Assembly (NCBI GenBank): GCA_017626305.1
Contig: JAGAIW010000048.1
Coordinates: 36,777-100,776, forward strand
Origin: Clostridia bacterium
GTDB lineage: Bacteria > Bacillota > Clostridia > Christensenellales > Borkfalkiaceae
Length of the DNA: 64,000 nucleotides
Direction: 5' to 3'
Below the pieces are notes generated by a model that worked only from the letters and a program-made list of their open reading frames with translations, was not told the DNA's origin and searched no databases. The translations under genes were made by a program, and so were the position numbers. The first letter of the stretch is position 1, and each line of letters opens with the position of its first letter. Of the stretch, positions 45,096 to 53,546 are shown one piece after another.

Positions 45096-45170
45096 AGAAA
45101 ATAAAAAGGCGATAGCCCTTCGCATCGGAGCTTAGCCTTTTGAAACACAAAACAAACGTATGCGTGAAAC

Positions 45171-45203
45171 ACGCTCCGTAAGCAAAATACGCTTGCGGAG
45201 CGT
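45171..45203 (+). terminator. Strong hairpin between two module-bearing genes
   Basis: ACGCTCCGTAAGC / GCTTGCGGAGCGT (45171-45183, 45191-45203), 13 bp with one G-U, loop AAAATAC. It is followed by GC-rich sequence and T5 at about 45216, so termination is plausible but not canonical. A second pair AAAAGGC/GCCTTTT flanks 45103-45141. Confidence 0.5.
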
Positions 45204-45253
45204 GCGTAAGCGCGGCTTTTTCCGTCAAACGGAACGTACAAATGGGGGCTATC

Positions 45254-46462
45254 ATGTCGAAAATAAAACGGTTTTCTATCCTTTTATGCACGCTTGTTGT
45301 AACAGGCGTTTTCGGCGCGTGTATGCCGCTAAGTAGCGAAAGCACTTTACAAAGCTCGTCCCAAACGGAAACGACTCAATCGACGGAAACGTCAAGCGAA
45401 AGTTCTTTCGTGGAAGAAGAAATACAGACCAAGGCGTGGGTCGTAGACGAAAACAATTATCAAAACGCGTTGGGCGGCGAAGTATCGTACGCGCCAAGCG
45501 AGCAGCTTACCAAAATTCGCGGGGATTACGAAGGAAACGCCGTCAAGCTTTCCTACGTAGCGAATACGAACAACTACCGTTTCCGTACGCCTTTTTATGC
45601 GGACGAATTAAACGGTTATAAACAATACGGCTATACGCACGTATGCTTACAATTTGCCGTAGTCGGTGTTCAATCGGGCTCGATTGTTTTGAAAAACACC
45701 GCGACGTCTATGGATTTTTTAACCCTTTCGGGTCAAGGGGAATACCCTTTAACGGCAGGGGATAACAAAACGTGGTATACCTTATCTCTGCCTATTGATG
45801 AGTATAAAAAGACGTTATTCGTTCAAGACGAAAATACCTATTGCCGTTTATTACAAACGGGCAATAGCGACGCGTACGGCGCGGACGGTATTTATTTTTA
45901 CTTGGGGAACGTAGAAGTGATTAGAAGTTCGTCGGTATTTACCGTGCATGCGGCAACGGCGGATAAAATATATAATAGAGATATAGCAAGCACGTACGTT
46001 TCGGCAATTTCCGACGAGCTTATGGACTTTTCCGGCGGCTACGTAGGCGGTGCGAAACGGTTTGCAGGGAAATACGCCAACGCGCGGTATCAAATAGAAA
46101 ATCCGTACACGTTGGAGCAGTTAAACGCCTTAAAAGCGTATTATACCAGCGTAACGCTGTGGTTGGCTTTTGACAATATCGCAAGCGGGCAGGTAGCGTT
46201 AGAGTCTTGGAGTATCCCAAATAATCGGACGGCGTTCAACGCTAAGGCGTCGGTAACGGCAGGGGAAAACAAAATATTTACTTTGGAAGATAACGGCGTA
46301 TGGCACGCCCTTACGGTGAGTATAGACGATTTTATCACTATCGTAACGGCGGACGGTCAAGCGGCGGAAGAATTTTATTTATTCCGTACCGTTGCAACGG
46401 GGCTCGTCGCCGAAGAAGGCGAAGAAGTGTATCTCTATATCGGGGACGTATTCTTCGAATAA
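45254..46462 (+). CDS. Secreted lipoprotein with two repeat modules
   Basis: A 402-residue lipoprotein with lipobox FGAC (Cys about 23), a Ser/Thr-rich linker, then two modules of the same family as those in the two preceding genes (about 60-225 and 235-402; motifs YTHVCLQFAVVGVQSGS, YTSVTLWLAFDNIASGQ, YLYIGDVFFE). The ATG at 45254 follows GGGGG; an earlier ATG at 45242 lacks a good ribosome site. Probably surface glycan binding. Confidence 0.72.
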   Translation: MSKIKRFSILLCTLVVTGVFGACMPLSSESTLQSSSQTETTQSTETSSESSFVEEEIQTKAWVVDENNYQNALGGEVSYAPSEQLTKIRGDYEGNAVKLSYVANTNNYRFRTPFYADELNGYKQYGYTHVCLQFAVVGVQSGSIVLKNTATSMDFLTLSGQGEYPLTAGDNKTWYTLSLPIDEYKKTLFVQDENTYCRLLQTGNSDAYGADGIYFYLGNVEVIRSSSVFTVHAATADKIYNRDIASTYVSAISDELMDFSGGYVGGAKRFAGKYANARYQIENPYTLEQLNALKAYYTSVTLWLAFDNIASGQVALESWSIPNNRTAFNAKASVTAGENKIFTLEDNGVWHALTVSIDDFITIVTADGQAAEEFYLFRTVATGLVAEEGEEVYLYIGDVFFE

Positions 46463-46484
46463 AGCAAGAAAAAAAGGAGTTATT

Positions 46485-48485
46485 ATGCGCTATTACAGTT
46501 TACGGTTTAGCTTAATTCCGTCGGCGGATTTTGAAGAGAAAATGGACGCCTTGCTAGAATTTTGCAAGGACGCGGCGGTGGACGACGTCATGTTTTTCGT
46601 TTCGGCGGAAGAAGTGAACACGGGACACGTTACGATAGAAGAAGCCAAACGCCACACGGACGTTATTCTTCGCGCAAAACGCATTTTACAAGAACGCGGT
46701 ATCACCATTTCCTTAAATCCTTGGTGTACTTTTTCCCATTACGACGGGGGCAGAACGTTAAAGGACGGACAAGATTTCCGTTTAATGGTGGATAAAAGCG
46801 GTTTGCAAGCCAAACGCGTCGTTTGCCCGTTGTGCGAAAAGTGGCGCGCGTATTTCGTAGAGCTTATGAACTTTTACGTGGAAACGCTGCAACCGACTAT
46901 TTTATGGTTGGAAGACGATTTCCGCATGGTAAGCCACGACCCCATAACCGTCGGCTGTTTTTGCGACGAGCATATGAAACTGTTTAACGCGGCGGCGGGA
47001 ACTTCGTACGATAGGGAAACGTTTATTTCCAAAATTTTCACGGACGACAACGTGAGAAAGGCGTACTTGGACGTTACGGCGCATACCTTAAAGGATACGT
47101 TGCAGTTTATCTCGGATAACGTGAAGGGACAGCGAACGTTTGGGCTAATGACAGGCGGTAGCGGTCAGCACGAAGGGAGAAAGTATCAAGAATTTTTCTC
47201 CATTTTAGGAGATAAACGGGAAAAACCGTACAACCGCATTTGCTTACATTCCTACCGTCAGCGCGGTATGCAAGAATACGCTTGGTCGTTTAACGAAAAC
47301 AGCATGCTTGCCCGAAAGGTAACGGGCGACGCGGCGTTTTGTGTTTCGGAAATGGAGAATTTTCCCCATACCATGTATACGAAGACGGCTACGTATTTCA
47401 AATATCAACTGCTCACTTCTGCACCCCTTTGCCTTACGGGGGATACGCTGAGTATTTTCGAGTTTAACGGCAACGGTATCGTCAACGGCAAGAAGTACGC
47501 CAAAGTGCTTAAAGACGCCAAGCCTTATCTTTCCCGTTTAGGAAAAATCGGTATTCAACCGTCCGATATGGTGGGGGTACGTATTCTTTACTGCGAAAAT
47601 TCGGCGTACACGACAAAGACGAATAGCTTTTCCTTTTCGTTATTCGACGGGTGGTTGTTTGCCTATCTTACGCAGCTGGGGATTGCCTGCTCGTACACTT
47701 CGGATATCCATATCCGCGGACAGGTGGTCGGCGTTTCGGGACAGGTTCTTCGAAACCTTACCAAAGCGCAGGTACAGGCGTTGTTTGAAAATAACTACGT
47801 CATTTTAACGGGGGATAATATCGAAGTTTTAAAGGATATGGATTTGCTTTCGTTAATCGGCGCAAACGGGTACGAACGCTACGGCGAATGTCAAGGCTTG
47901 TACACCATGGAGCAGGACGCGACGGGCTCGGAAATTTTAGGTATTCAGCGCATGCGCGCAACCGCGCAATTCTTCTGCGGCGATTATTTTAACGTGCAGT
48001 ACGTAACGGAAAATAGAACGACGTATACCCATTTGTTGGACTATAACGAAGAAAAGGCAGGGGACGGGATTGTCCGCGTCAACCGCGCGTTGGTATTCCC
48101 GTACGCCAACACCCGTTCGGATCAAAGAGTGCCCATTTCCCTGTTGAACCCTTTGCGCGAATACGCGATAAAATCCGCGCTTGCGGCAAACGGCGTCAAT
48201 GAAAAGCAGTTGTATTTCGTTCGGGAAGAAAACGTGTGCATATATGCATTTGATAAAGGGGATATCGTTTATCTCGTCTGCGTCAACTTCGTGGACGACG
48301 ATTACGAACACCTGTATCTCAAAACGCCGTATCCGTTTGAGAACGTCAAGATATTCACGCCCGACAACGACACGGTGCGCTACGTATCTTACGCCTACGA
48401 AAACGGTACGTACCGCATCAACCACACGTTAAAGGCGCAGCAAAGCTACGTGCTTGTTTGCTACAAAAGAGAGCAAGACAAATAA
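46485..48485 (+). CDS. Putative TIM-barrel carbohydrate enzyme, family not recognised
   Basis: A 666-residue cytosolic protein (no signal peptide). The N-terminal half reads as alternating helix/strand: VDDVMFFVSAEEVNTGHVTIEEAKRHTDVILRAKRILQERGITISLNPWCTFSHYDGGRTLKDG, then TILWLEDDFRMV (acidic candidate catalytic residues) and GCFCDEHMKLFN. This matches the style of beta/alpha-barrel glycosidases and deacetylases (GH or DUF families). I cannot name the family. AAAGGAG precedes the ATG. Position at the end of the secreted-protein run suggests a role in the glycan pathway. Confidence 0.6.
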   Translation: MRYYSLRFSLIPSADFEEKMDALLEFCKDAAVDDVMFFVSAEEVNTGHVTIEEAKRHTDVILRAKRILQERGITISLNPWCTFSHYDGGRTLKDGQDFRLMVDKSGLQAKRVVCPLCEKWRAYFVELMNFYVETLQPTILWLEDDFRMVSHDPITVGCFCDEHMKLFNAAAGTSYDRETFISKIFTDDNVRKAYLDVTAHTLKDTLQFISDNVKGQRTFGLMTGGSGQHEGRKYQEFFSILGDKREKPYNRICLHSYRQRGMQEYAWSFNENSMLARKVTGDAAFCVSEMENFPHTMYTKTATYFKYQLLTSAPLCLTGDTLSIFEFNGNGIVNGKKYAKVLKDAKPYLSRLGKIGIQPSDMVGVRILYCENSAYTTKTNSFSFSLFDGWLFAYLTQLGIACSYTSDIHIRGQVVGVSGQVLRNLTKAQVQALFENNYVILTGDNIEVLKDMDLLSLIGANGYERYGECQGLYTMEQDATGSEILGIQRMRATAQFFCGDYFNVQYVTENRTTYTHLLDYNEEKAGDGIVRVNRALVFPYANTRSDQRVPISLLNPLREYAIKSALAANGVNEKQLYFVREENVCIYAFDKGDIVYLVCVNFVDDDYEHLYLKTPYPFENVKIFTPDNDTVRYVSYAYENGTYRINHTLKAQQSYVLVCYKREQDK

Positions 48486-48578
48486 GTTTGAATTTTGCAT
48501 GATTTTACCATAAAAACAACAGTTTTTTCTTTATGAAAGTGATATAATGGGAAAAGAATTTTTCCAAGGAGAAAGAAT

Positions 48579-49844
48579 ATGGATAGAAAATTAAAAATCG
48601 GTTTTATCGGTTTGGGACAGCGCGGCGCGGCGTACGGCATGACGGACGGCAGTATCGGGCTTTTGGGCAACGTGCTCAAAAATTCGGACGACGCTATCGT
48701 TACGGTCATTTGCGATAAGTATCAAGAACGCTTAGACGCGGCGGCGAAAAAGATTGTCGAACACGGCTACGATATGCCTATGCAAACGCAAAATTATAAA
48801 GACGTCATGAACGCGGGTATCGACGCCATTATCATTTCCACCAGCTGGGATATGCACGTGAAGGTGGCTTTGGAAGGTATGAAAGCGGGGATTCCCGTGG
48901 CTATGGAAGTCGGCGGTACGCACAGCATTGAAGACTGTTGGAAACTGGTCGATTGCTATGAAGAAACGGGTACGCCCATATTCTTTATGGAAAACTGCTG
49001 TTATAATAAGGACGAAGCGCTCGTCACTTCGCTGGTAAGAAACGGCGTTTTGGGTGAGCTTGCCTATTGCCAAGGCTATTACTGCCACGATTTGCGCGAA
49101 GAGATTGCAGGCGGTATCGATACGCATCATTACCGCTTAAAAGAATACATGGAGCATAATTGCGAAAACTATCCCACGCACGAGCTCGGCCCGATTGCCA
49201 AGCTTTTGAATATCACCAGCGGTAACCGCTTTACCAAACTCGTTTCCATGGCGTCCAAAGCGGTAGGCATGAAATCGTACATAGCCAAAAATCCCAAATA
49301 TTCCGCGCCCGAACGTTTGGGAAATGCGGAGTTTAAGCAGGGCGACGTCGTAACGACTATGATACAATGCGAAAACGGCGAAACGGTCTTTTTAAAGCTG
49401 GACACCACCTTGCCTAGATTATACGAACGCGGTTTGACGGCAAGCGGTACGGAAGGGTTCTATTGCCAAACGACGCGCGCGGTGATTTTGGACGACGGTA
49501 CGGTGGATCATGAAATGACTTCGTATAAGGATATGTTCCATACGCAGGATAACTACGATAGATATTTACCCGACGACTGGCGCACGATCACGCCCGAACA
49601 AATCAAAGCGGGACACGGCGGTATGGACTATATCATGCTCAAACACTTTTTCCGTTGTTTGAAGGGAAATAAGCCCATGCCCATTGACGTGTACGACGCG
49701 GTAACTTGGATGTGCGTAACGGCGCTCTCCGAACAGTCGATTGCACAAGGTTGTATGCCCGTAGAATTCCCAGATTTTACGCGCGGAAAATATAAGACGA
49801 GAAAGACGGTGGATACCATGGATTATCCCGTGATTAAGGAGTAA
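48579..49844 (+). CDS. Gfo/Idh/MocA family oxidoreductase
   Basis: A 421-residue NAD(P)-dependent sugar dehydrogenase-like protein. The Rossmann opening is IGFIGLGQRGAAYG, the domain 2 region carries EYMEHNCENYPTHELGPIAKLL (the His in THELGP is the typical catalytic-site region), and AMEVGGTHSIEDCWKLV follows the cofactor domain. The exact sugar is unknown. GGAGAAAGAAT precedes the ATG. TATAAT at 48543-48548 suggests its own promoter with a weak -35. Confidence 0.87.
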   Translation: MDRKLKIGFIGLGQRGAAYGMTDGSIGLLGNVLKNSDDAIVTVICDKYQERLDAAAKKIVEHGYDMPMQTQNYKDVMNAGIDAIIISTSWDMHVKVALEGMKAGIPVAMEVGGTHSIEDCWKLVDCYEETGTPIFFMENCCYNKDEALVTSLVRNGVLGELAYCQGYYCHDLREEIAGGIDTHHYRLKEYMEHNCENYPTHELGPIAKLLNITSGNRFTKLVSMASKAVGMKSYIAKNPKYSAPERLGNAEFKQGDVVTTMIQCENGETVFLKLDTTLPRLYERGLTASGTEGFYCQTTRAVILDDGTVDHEMTSYKDMFHTQDNYDRYLPDDWRTITPEQIKAGHGGMDYIMLKHFFRCLKGNKPMPIDVYDAVTWMCVTALSEQSIAQGCMPVEFPDFTRGKYKTRKTVDTMDYPVIKE

Positions 49845-49846
49845 GC

Positions 49847-50788
49847 ATGGAACCTTGGTTGATTGTATTAAGCTTTATGGCGATCGCCTTGATGCGCGTA
49901 GCGCAAAAGGTATGTTCTAAAAAAGTCAGTAACGAAGTGTCCGGAAAAACCTTTTTCCATTATGGCGGATATTATCAACTGCTTTCGGCGTTGTTTTCGC
50001 TGATTACGTTGATTTTCGTCGGCTTTCACGGCTTTGATTTACCTACGGTTTTATGCGCGCTTGCCACGGCGGTGTTTATGGCAATCGAGCTATTTGCCGG
50101 TATCGAAGCGTTAAAGGGCTGTTCTCTTATCGTCAGTCAAATGTTCTCCGTCGGCGCGCTGTTTATTCCCTGTCTTTTGGGTATATTCCTGTTCAACGAG
50201 CCCATGAGTACGTGGCAATGGATAGGGTTGGGAGTGTTTATGGTGGCGGTGTATTTTTTGGTCGCGCCGACGAAGGCGAAAACGCAGGAAACACCTACGC
50301 AAAAAATGTCGGTAAAGACGATTTTCATGCTGGTGCTTACCCTGCTTTCGGGCGGTATGACTATGGTCGTGCAAAAGTGGTTCGGGGTGCACGTGCCTGG
50401 CGGCAACGTCGCTACGTATTCCTTTTTGATGTTCGCGCTCAACGCCTTAATGCTGTACGTTTGTTATCTAGTGATTATCCTTTTTAAAAAAGAGAAAACG
50501 ACAGACGGCGAAACGGTGAAGGAAACCAAAGCCAAGTGGCAACCGCTTTCCAAGGTGCTTTTGATTTGCGGCGCGTTTTTGGCGTTTGCCGTGTTTGTTA
50601 TCAATATGCTGGTAACCGAGCTTGGCAAGACGGTAGAATCGGCAATTTTGTTCTCCGTTTCGTATGCGATAAGTATTTTAATTACCATTTTGGTGGGCGC
50701 TATTTATTATAAGGAAAAGATATCGTGGAAGAATATTATCGGTATCGTCCTTTGCGTCGGCGCGCTTGCTATTATCAATTTCCTGTGA
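49847..50788 (+). CDS. DMT/EamA family transporter
   Basis: A 313-residue protein with ten helices of the drug/metabolite transporter superfamily. Two EamA repeats are visible (VSQMFSVGALFIPCLLGIFLFNEPMSTWQWIGLGVFMVAVYFLV, and VESAILFSVSYAISILITILVGAIYYKEKISWKNIIGIVLCV). Substrate unknown. It starts 2 bp after the oxidoreductase stop (GGAG in its end), so it is coupled and may export or import a sugar-derived metabolite. Confidence 0.85.
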   Translation: MEPWLIVLSFMAIALMRVAQKVCSKKVSNEVSGKTFFHYGGYYQLLSALFSLITLIFVGFHGFDLPTVLCALATAVFMAIELFAGIEALKGCSLIVSQMFSVGALFIPCLLGIFLFNEPMSTWQWIGLGVFMVAVYFLVAPTKAKTQETPTQKMSVKTIFMLVLTLLSGGMTMVVQKWFGVHVPGGNVATYSFLMFALNALMLYVCYLVIILFKKEKTTDGETVKETKAKWQPLSKVLLICGAFLAFAVFVINMLVTELGKTVESAILFSVSYAISILITILVGAIYYKEKISWKNIIGIVLCVGALAIINFL

Positions 50789-50789
50789 A

Positions 50790-50820
50790 AAAAATCACCC
50801 GAAAAAGGGTGATTTTTTAT
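50790..50820. terminator. Terminator between the two DMT transporter genes
   Basis: Stem AAAAATCACCC / GGGTGATTTTT with loop GAAAAA, U-run on both strands. Convergent genes flank it. Confidence 0.85.
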
Positions 50821-50837
50821 CGTTTTTTTCGTGGTAT

Positions 50838-51773
50838 TTATAAACAAAGCGCAACAATAGCAAATAGAGCGGCGAGATATGCCCAAACACCCTGTTTTTC
50901 TTTGAGTAATAAGGAAACGGCGACGCCGCTTAAAATGCCGATAGCCGAAGTAAATAAAGTGTAAATAGACAATTCTAAATTAGAAAGTAACCAAAGATTA
51001 AACGGCGCGGCGGCGCTGTTACAAATTACGTTACCGACAACGTTTATCATTTTTGACGGTTTGAAGATAGAAAGGGAAGGCGTAATTTGCTTGCGATCCT
51101 TTAACCAAATAAACACGACTACGACGATACTGCCAAGCGCGATAAAGGCGTTTGTAAAAAAGCAAAAGGAATAATAATTTGTTACGCGCGAATCTAAAAC
51201 GTAATATTTCGTGATAGTGGTAGAGCTACCCGTAGAAAGGATAAGCAACAGCAGAATAACGGCTAGTTTCGTCCATCTGTGTTCAACGATAGGCGACGGC
51301 GTTTTTTGTGATTCGTTTAAAGATACGTCCATTGCTTTTTTCGCTTGCTTTTGATTGAGAAATACAAAGGCAACAGCCCCAAGCATGAAAACGAGCTGTA
51401 CGATTTTTAACGGCAGTATCTGTTCGCTGAATAAAAGCCAACCCAAAAAAAACGCAGACAATACCGAAGCGGCTTTTTGAATAACTGTAACCCCAGAAGT
51501 AGCCATTAGTTTATACGCAATAATCGCCGACACCATGGAAACGGTGCAAATACATGCGTACGAGATAGAATATAGACAAGTCGCTACGTTAATTGAAATG
51601 GTAAATCCGCTGACAAATACGTACGAGACGCATGAGCTTACGCCCACAAGGATCAAATAAAACGCGTTTCCCACGACGGGATTGCCTACCACTAAACCGC
51701 TGGAACGCTTGGCGCATAGCGTTGCACCCATGGTGAATAACGCCAATATGAAACAAGAAATAAAGGCATTCAT
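50838..51773 (-). CDS. DMT/EamA family transporter
   Basis: A 311-residue ten-helix DMT protein: MNAFISCFILALFTMGATLCAKRSSGLVVG at the start, with EamA-like halves (KAASVLSAFFLGWLLFSEQILPLKIVQLVFMLGAVAFVFL, and LYTLFTSAIGILSGVAVSLLLKEKQGVWAYLAALFAIVALCL). It differs clearly from the convergent DMT gene. AAAGGAG precedes the ATG. No substrate can be assigned. Confidence 0.82.
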   Translation of the reverse strand: MNAFISCFILALFTMGATLCAKRSSGLVVGNPVVGNAFYLILVGVSSCVSYVFVSGFTISINVATCLYSISYACICTVSMVSAIIAYKLMATSGVTVIQKAASVLSAFFLGWLLFSEQILPLKIVQLVFMLGAVAFVFLNQKQAKKAMDVSLNESQKTPSPIVEHRWTKLAVILLLLILSTGSSTTITKYYVLDSRVTNYYSFCFFTNAFIALGSIVVVVFIWLKDRKQITPSLSIFKPSKMINVVGNVICNSAAAPFNLWLLSNLELSIYTLFTSAIGILSGVAVSLLLKEKQGVWAYLAALFAIVALCL

Positions 51774-51806
51774 AGAGATACTCCTTTCTCTTTTATGAAC
51801 GCCTTT

Positions 51807-51835
51807 ATTATATCACGATTTATAGGGGGGAACAA
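51807..51835 (-). promoter_or_regulatory. Promoter of the second DMT gene
   Basis: On the minus strand, TTGTTC (51835-51830), 17-bp spacer, TATAAT (51812-51807). Confidence 0.65.
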
Positions 51836-51850
51836 TGGAAATTTTTTATA

Positions 51851-51879
51851 CGTTTCCGTAATTTTTTTTAACGGAAACG
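51851..51879 (-). terminator. Hairpin terminating the propeller-like gene
   Basis: CGTTTCCGT / ACGGAAACG (51851-51859, 51871-51879), 8 bp after the stop on the minus strand, followed on that strand by TATAAAAAATTT. U-run is imperfect. Confidence 0.5.
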
Positions 51880-51886
51880 GCGGGGG

Positions 51887-52885
51887 TTATTTTACGTAAT
51901 CGTAGGCGTACAGCCAAAGCCCCGTGGTGAATTTTCCAAAGATATATTTATTGCAAGCCGATTCGTTCATTACGTACAGCTTTCCGTCTAAATAGACGAC
52001 TTCTTCGGACATAGGGGGCGCGCTGATGACTTGCTGGATATCGTTGTCTTCCAAATAATACCAAGGCAGGGAAAAAACGTCTTGTTCACCTGCGGTAAAT
52101 TCATTGTCGGGGTCGCCTACCGTTTTCGCAAGGTCGGAAACGTCGTATACGGTAAGCTGCGAAACGCTCAATCCCGACGACGTGGATAAAACGAGCTCGC
52201 CGTCAGCGGTAAAGCACATGCCTTGCGCTCTGTCTTTGGTGGAAATTACCGCTTTAATCGTGGGGTCAATGCCAAATTCTTTGCTTGCGTCTAATTTGAA
52301 CACCGTGATAATCGCGGTATTTTTTTGTCCCGCAGGAGTAGTTACGTGCTCCTGCTTTTCTACGTCGTCCGTTTCGTAGAAATACGAGCCCGCAAATAAA
52401 TACCCGTTGTAGATATAGCAATACGCAGGGTCGTTAAAGGTAGGAACTGTGCCAAGGAGCTTGGTGGTTTTCGCGCCGTTTTTCACGTCGGTGTAGGAAA
52501 ATACGTCAATCGTATCGCCGCCCGTAATATATACGTATTCGCCAAAATGCGCGATACCGCCCGTATGCCCCGTATACTTTTTACCGTTGGCTTTTAACAG
52601 CTTAGTATACGTAGCATTTCCCGACTTATCCAATACGTACACGCGTGATTCGCTCTTGTCCGACATATAGCCCGTAGCAAGGAATTTGCCCCATTCTTCG
52701 TCGTAATCAAAACCCTGCGGAACGTAGTTTTCGTGAATCCCCGGCATAGCGCAAACGGCGCTTGCGTTGGAATAGAAGGGGAAGAAGGCTACGTAATCGA
52801 CGACGCGCACGGCAAGCAAAATGCACAGCACGACGAAAAACAGCCAAAATACAATTTTTCCGAGTATGGATACTACTTTTTTCAT
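51887..52885 (-). CDS. Membrane-anchored, probably beta-propeller protein
   Basis: A 332-residue protein with one N-terminal membrane anchor (IVFWLFFVVLCILLAVRVVDYVAFFPFY) and an exported part. It contains repeated strand patterns such as RVYVLDKSGNATYTKLL, GIAHFGEYVYITGGDTIDVFSYTDV and GMCFTADGELVLSTSSGLSVSQLTVYDVSD, suggesting a six- or seven-bladed propeller. No catalytic motif or named family is evident. The ATG at 52885 has AGGAG upstream; the longer frame start is not used, because a promoter lies upstream at 52915-52943. Confidence 0.65.
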   Translation of the reverse strand: MKKVVSILGKIVFWLFFVVLCILLAVRVVDYVAFFPFYSNASAVCAMPGIHENYVPQGFDYDEEWGKFLATGYMSDKSESRVYVLDKSGNATYTKLLKANGKKYTGHTGGIAHFGEYVYITGGDTIDVFSYTDVKNGAKTTKLLGTVPTFNDPAYCYIYNGYLFAGSYFYETDDVEKQEHVTTPAGQKNTAIITVFKLDASKEFGIDPTIKAVISTKDRAQGMCFTADGELVLSTSSGLSVSQLTVYDVSDLAKTVGDPDNEFTAGEQDVFSLPWYYLEDNDIQQVISAPPMSEEVVYLDGKLYVMNESACNKYIFGKFTTGLWLYAYDYVK

Positions 52886-52914
52886 GGAGTGTTCTCCTAA
52901 ATGCGTATATACGT

Positions 52915-52943
52915 ATTTTATCACGTTTTTGTATATTTGTCAA
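52915..52943 (-). promoter_or_regulatory. Promoter of the propeller-like gene
   Basis: On the minus strand, TTGACA (52943-52938), 17-bp spacer, TAAAAT (52920-52915), about 30 bp before the ATG. Confidence 0.75.
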
Positions 52944-52949
52944 TATTTG

Positions 52950-53010
52950 ACAAACAAAAAAAACGGAACGTAAGTCCGTCTTTTTGTTTGTGGCGCAGAG
53001 AGAGGGATTC
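52950..53010. repeat. 61-bp exact repeat, left copy (tRNA-Ser 3' end plus terminator)
   Basis: Exact copy of 53158-53218, 208 bp apart. It contains the terminator stem ACGGAAC/GTCCGT region and the last 20 nt of tRNA-Ser including CCA. The rest of the tRNA is absent here. Confidence 0.9.
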
Positions 53011-53157
53011 TCGCCTTTGGCGGCGCGCCCCGCTCCGACGTTATCAACGTCGTCCTTTGCCGACGGGTTTTTCTTTGTCTTACCGTCGTTAGGCAAAGCA
53101 TTTTGCTGTCGCAAAATGGCTCCTACCCTCGAATCCCCTCTCTAACGTAAAATCCGT
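53011..53157. repeat. Hairpin-rich insert between the 61-bp repeats
   Basis: A 147-bp insert carrying hairpins CGACGTT/AACGTCG (53036-53052), TTGCCGACGG/CCGTCGTTAGGCAA (about 53058-53097), and CATTTTGC/GCAAAATG (about 53099-53119). The T-arm-like sequence at its left (AGAGAGAGGGATTC) pairs with GAATCCCCTCTCT (53131-53143) at its right, so its ends look tRNA-derived. No gene is present. Confidence 0.65.
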
Positions 53158-53218
53158 ACAAACAAAAAAAACGGAACGTAAGTCCGTCTTTTTGTTTGTG
53201 GCGCAGAGAGAGGGATTC
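53158..53218. repeat. 61-bp exact repeat, right copy
   Basis: Same sequence as 52950-53010. Here it is the true terminator (hairpin ACGGAAC/GTCCGT with U-run on the minus strand) and 3' end of the functional tRNA-Ser. Confidence 0.9.
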
Positions 53219-53286
53219 GAACCCCCGGACAGTTTCCCGTCAACGGTTTTCAAGACCGCCGCAATCGACCACTCTACCATCTCTGC
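53199..53286 (-). tRNA. tRNA-Ser (anticodon TGA)
   Basis: An 88-nt class II tRNA with encoded CCA. Acceptor stem GCAGAGA pairs with TCTCTGC. The anticodon loop CTTGAAA carries TGA (bases 53252-53250), reading UCA codons. A long variable arm (TTGACGGGAAACTGTCCG region) marks it as serine type, and the T arm is GGGGGTTCGAATCCCTC. A promoter lies upstream, and a terminator follows on the minus strand. Confidence 0.95.
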
Positions 53287-53315
53287 AACAATGCTATTTT
53301 CTACGAGCATACATA

Positions 53316-53344
53316 ATTATAGCCCACTTTTTTTAAAAAGTCAA
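53316..53344 (-). promoter_or_regulatory. Promoter of tRNA-Ser
   Basis: On the minus strand, TTGACT (53344-53339), 17-bp spacer, TATAAT (53321-53316), 30 bp before the tRNA. Confidence 0.8.
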
Positions 53345-53398
53345 TGAATTTTACGCTAAAATCAAAAGAAGACGATAAAAGGGAATACTTTATGCGTA

Positions 53399-53427
53399 TT
53401 GACAACTATGCAATTTTTTGGTATACT
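53399..53427 (+). promoter_or_regulatory. Promoter of the two-component operon
   Basis: TTGACA (53399-53404), 17-bp spacer, TATACT (53422-53427), with a leader of about 115 nt to the start at 53547. The leader is A/T-rich with one TATAAATAATACGTATA inverted region and no evident riboswitch. Confidence 0.85.
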
Positions 53428-53546
53428 ATGTATGAGAATACATTTTTTCACATACATTTCACGGTTTTTTGTTGTATTTGTAACCTTTTTGGGGTATAAA
53501 TAATACGTATAACCAAATTTTACCTTTTTAAGGAGTATCTACCTAT

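Noticed and set aside
51851..51879. Riboswitch or regulatory RNA
   Set aside because: It is a simple stem directly after a stop codon, best read as a terminator.
53011..53157. A second tRNA gene or pseudo-tRNA
   Set aside because: Only the 3' 20 nt match tRNA-Ser. No D arm, anticodon loop or acceptor 5' strand follows, so it is a duplicated fragment.
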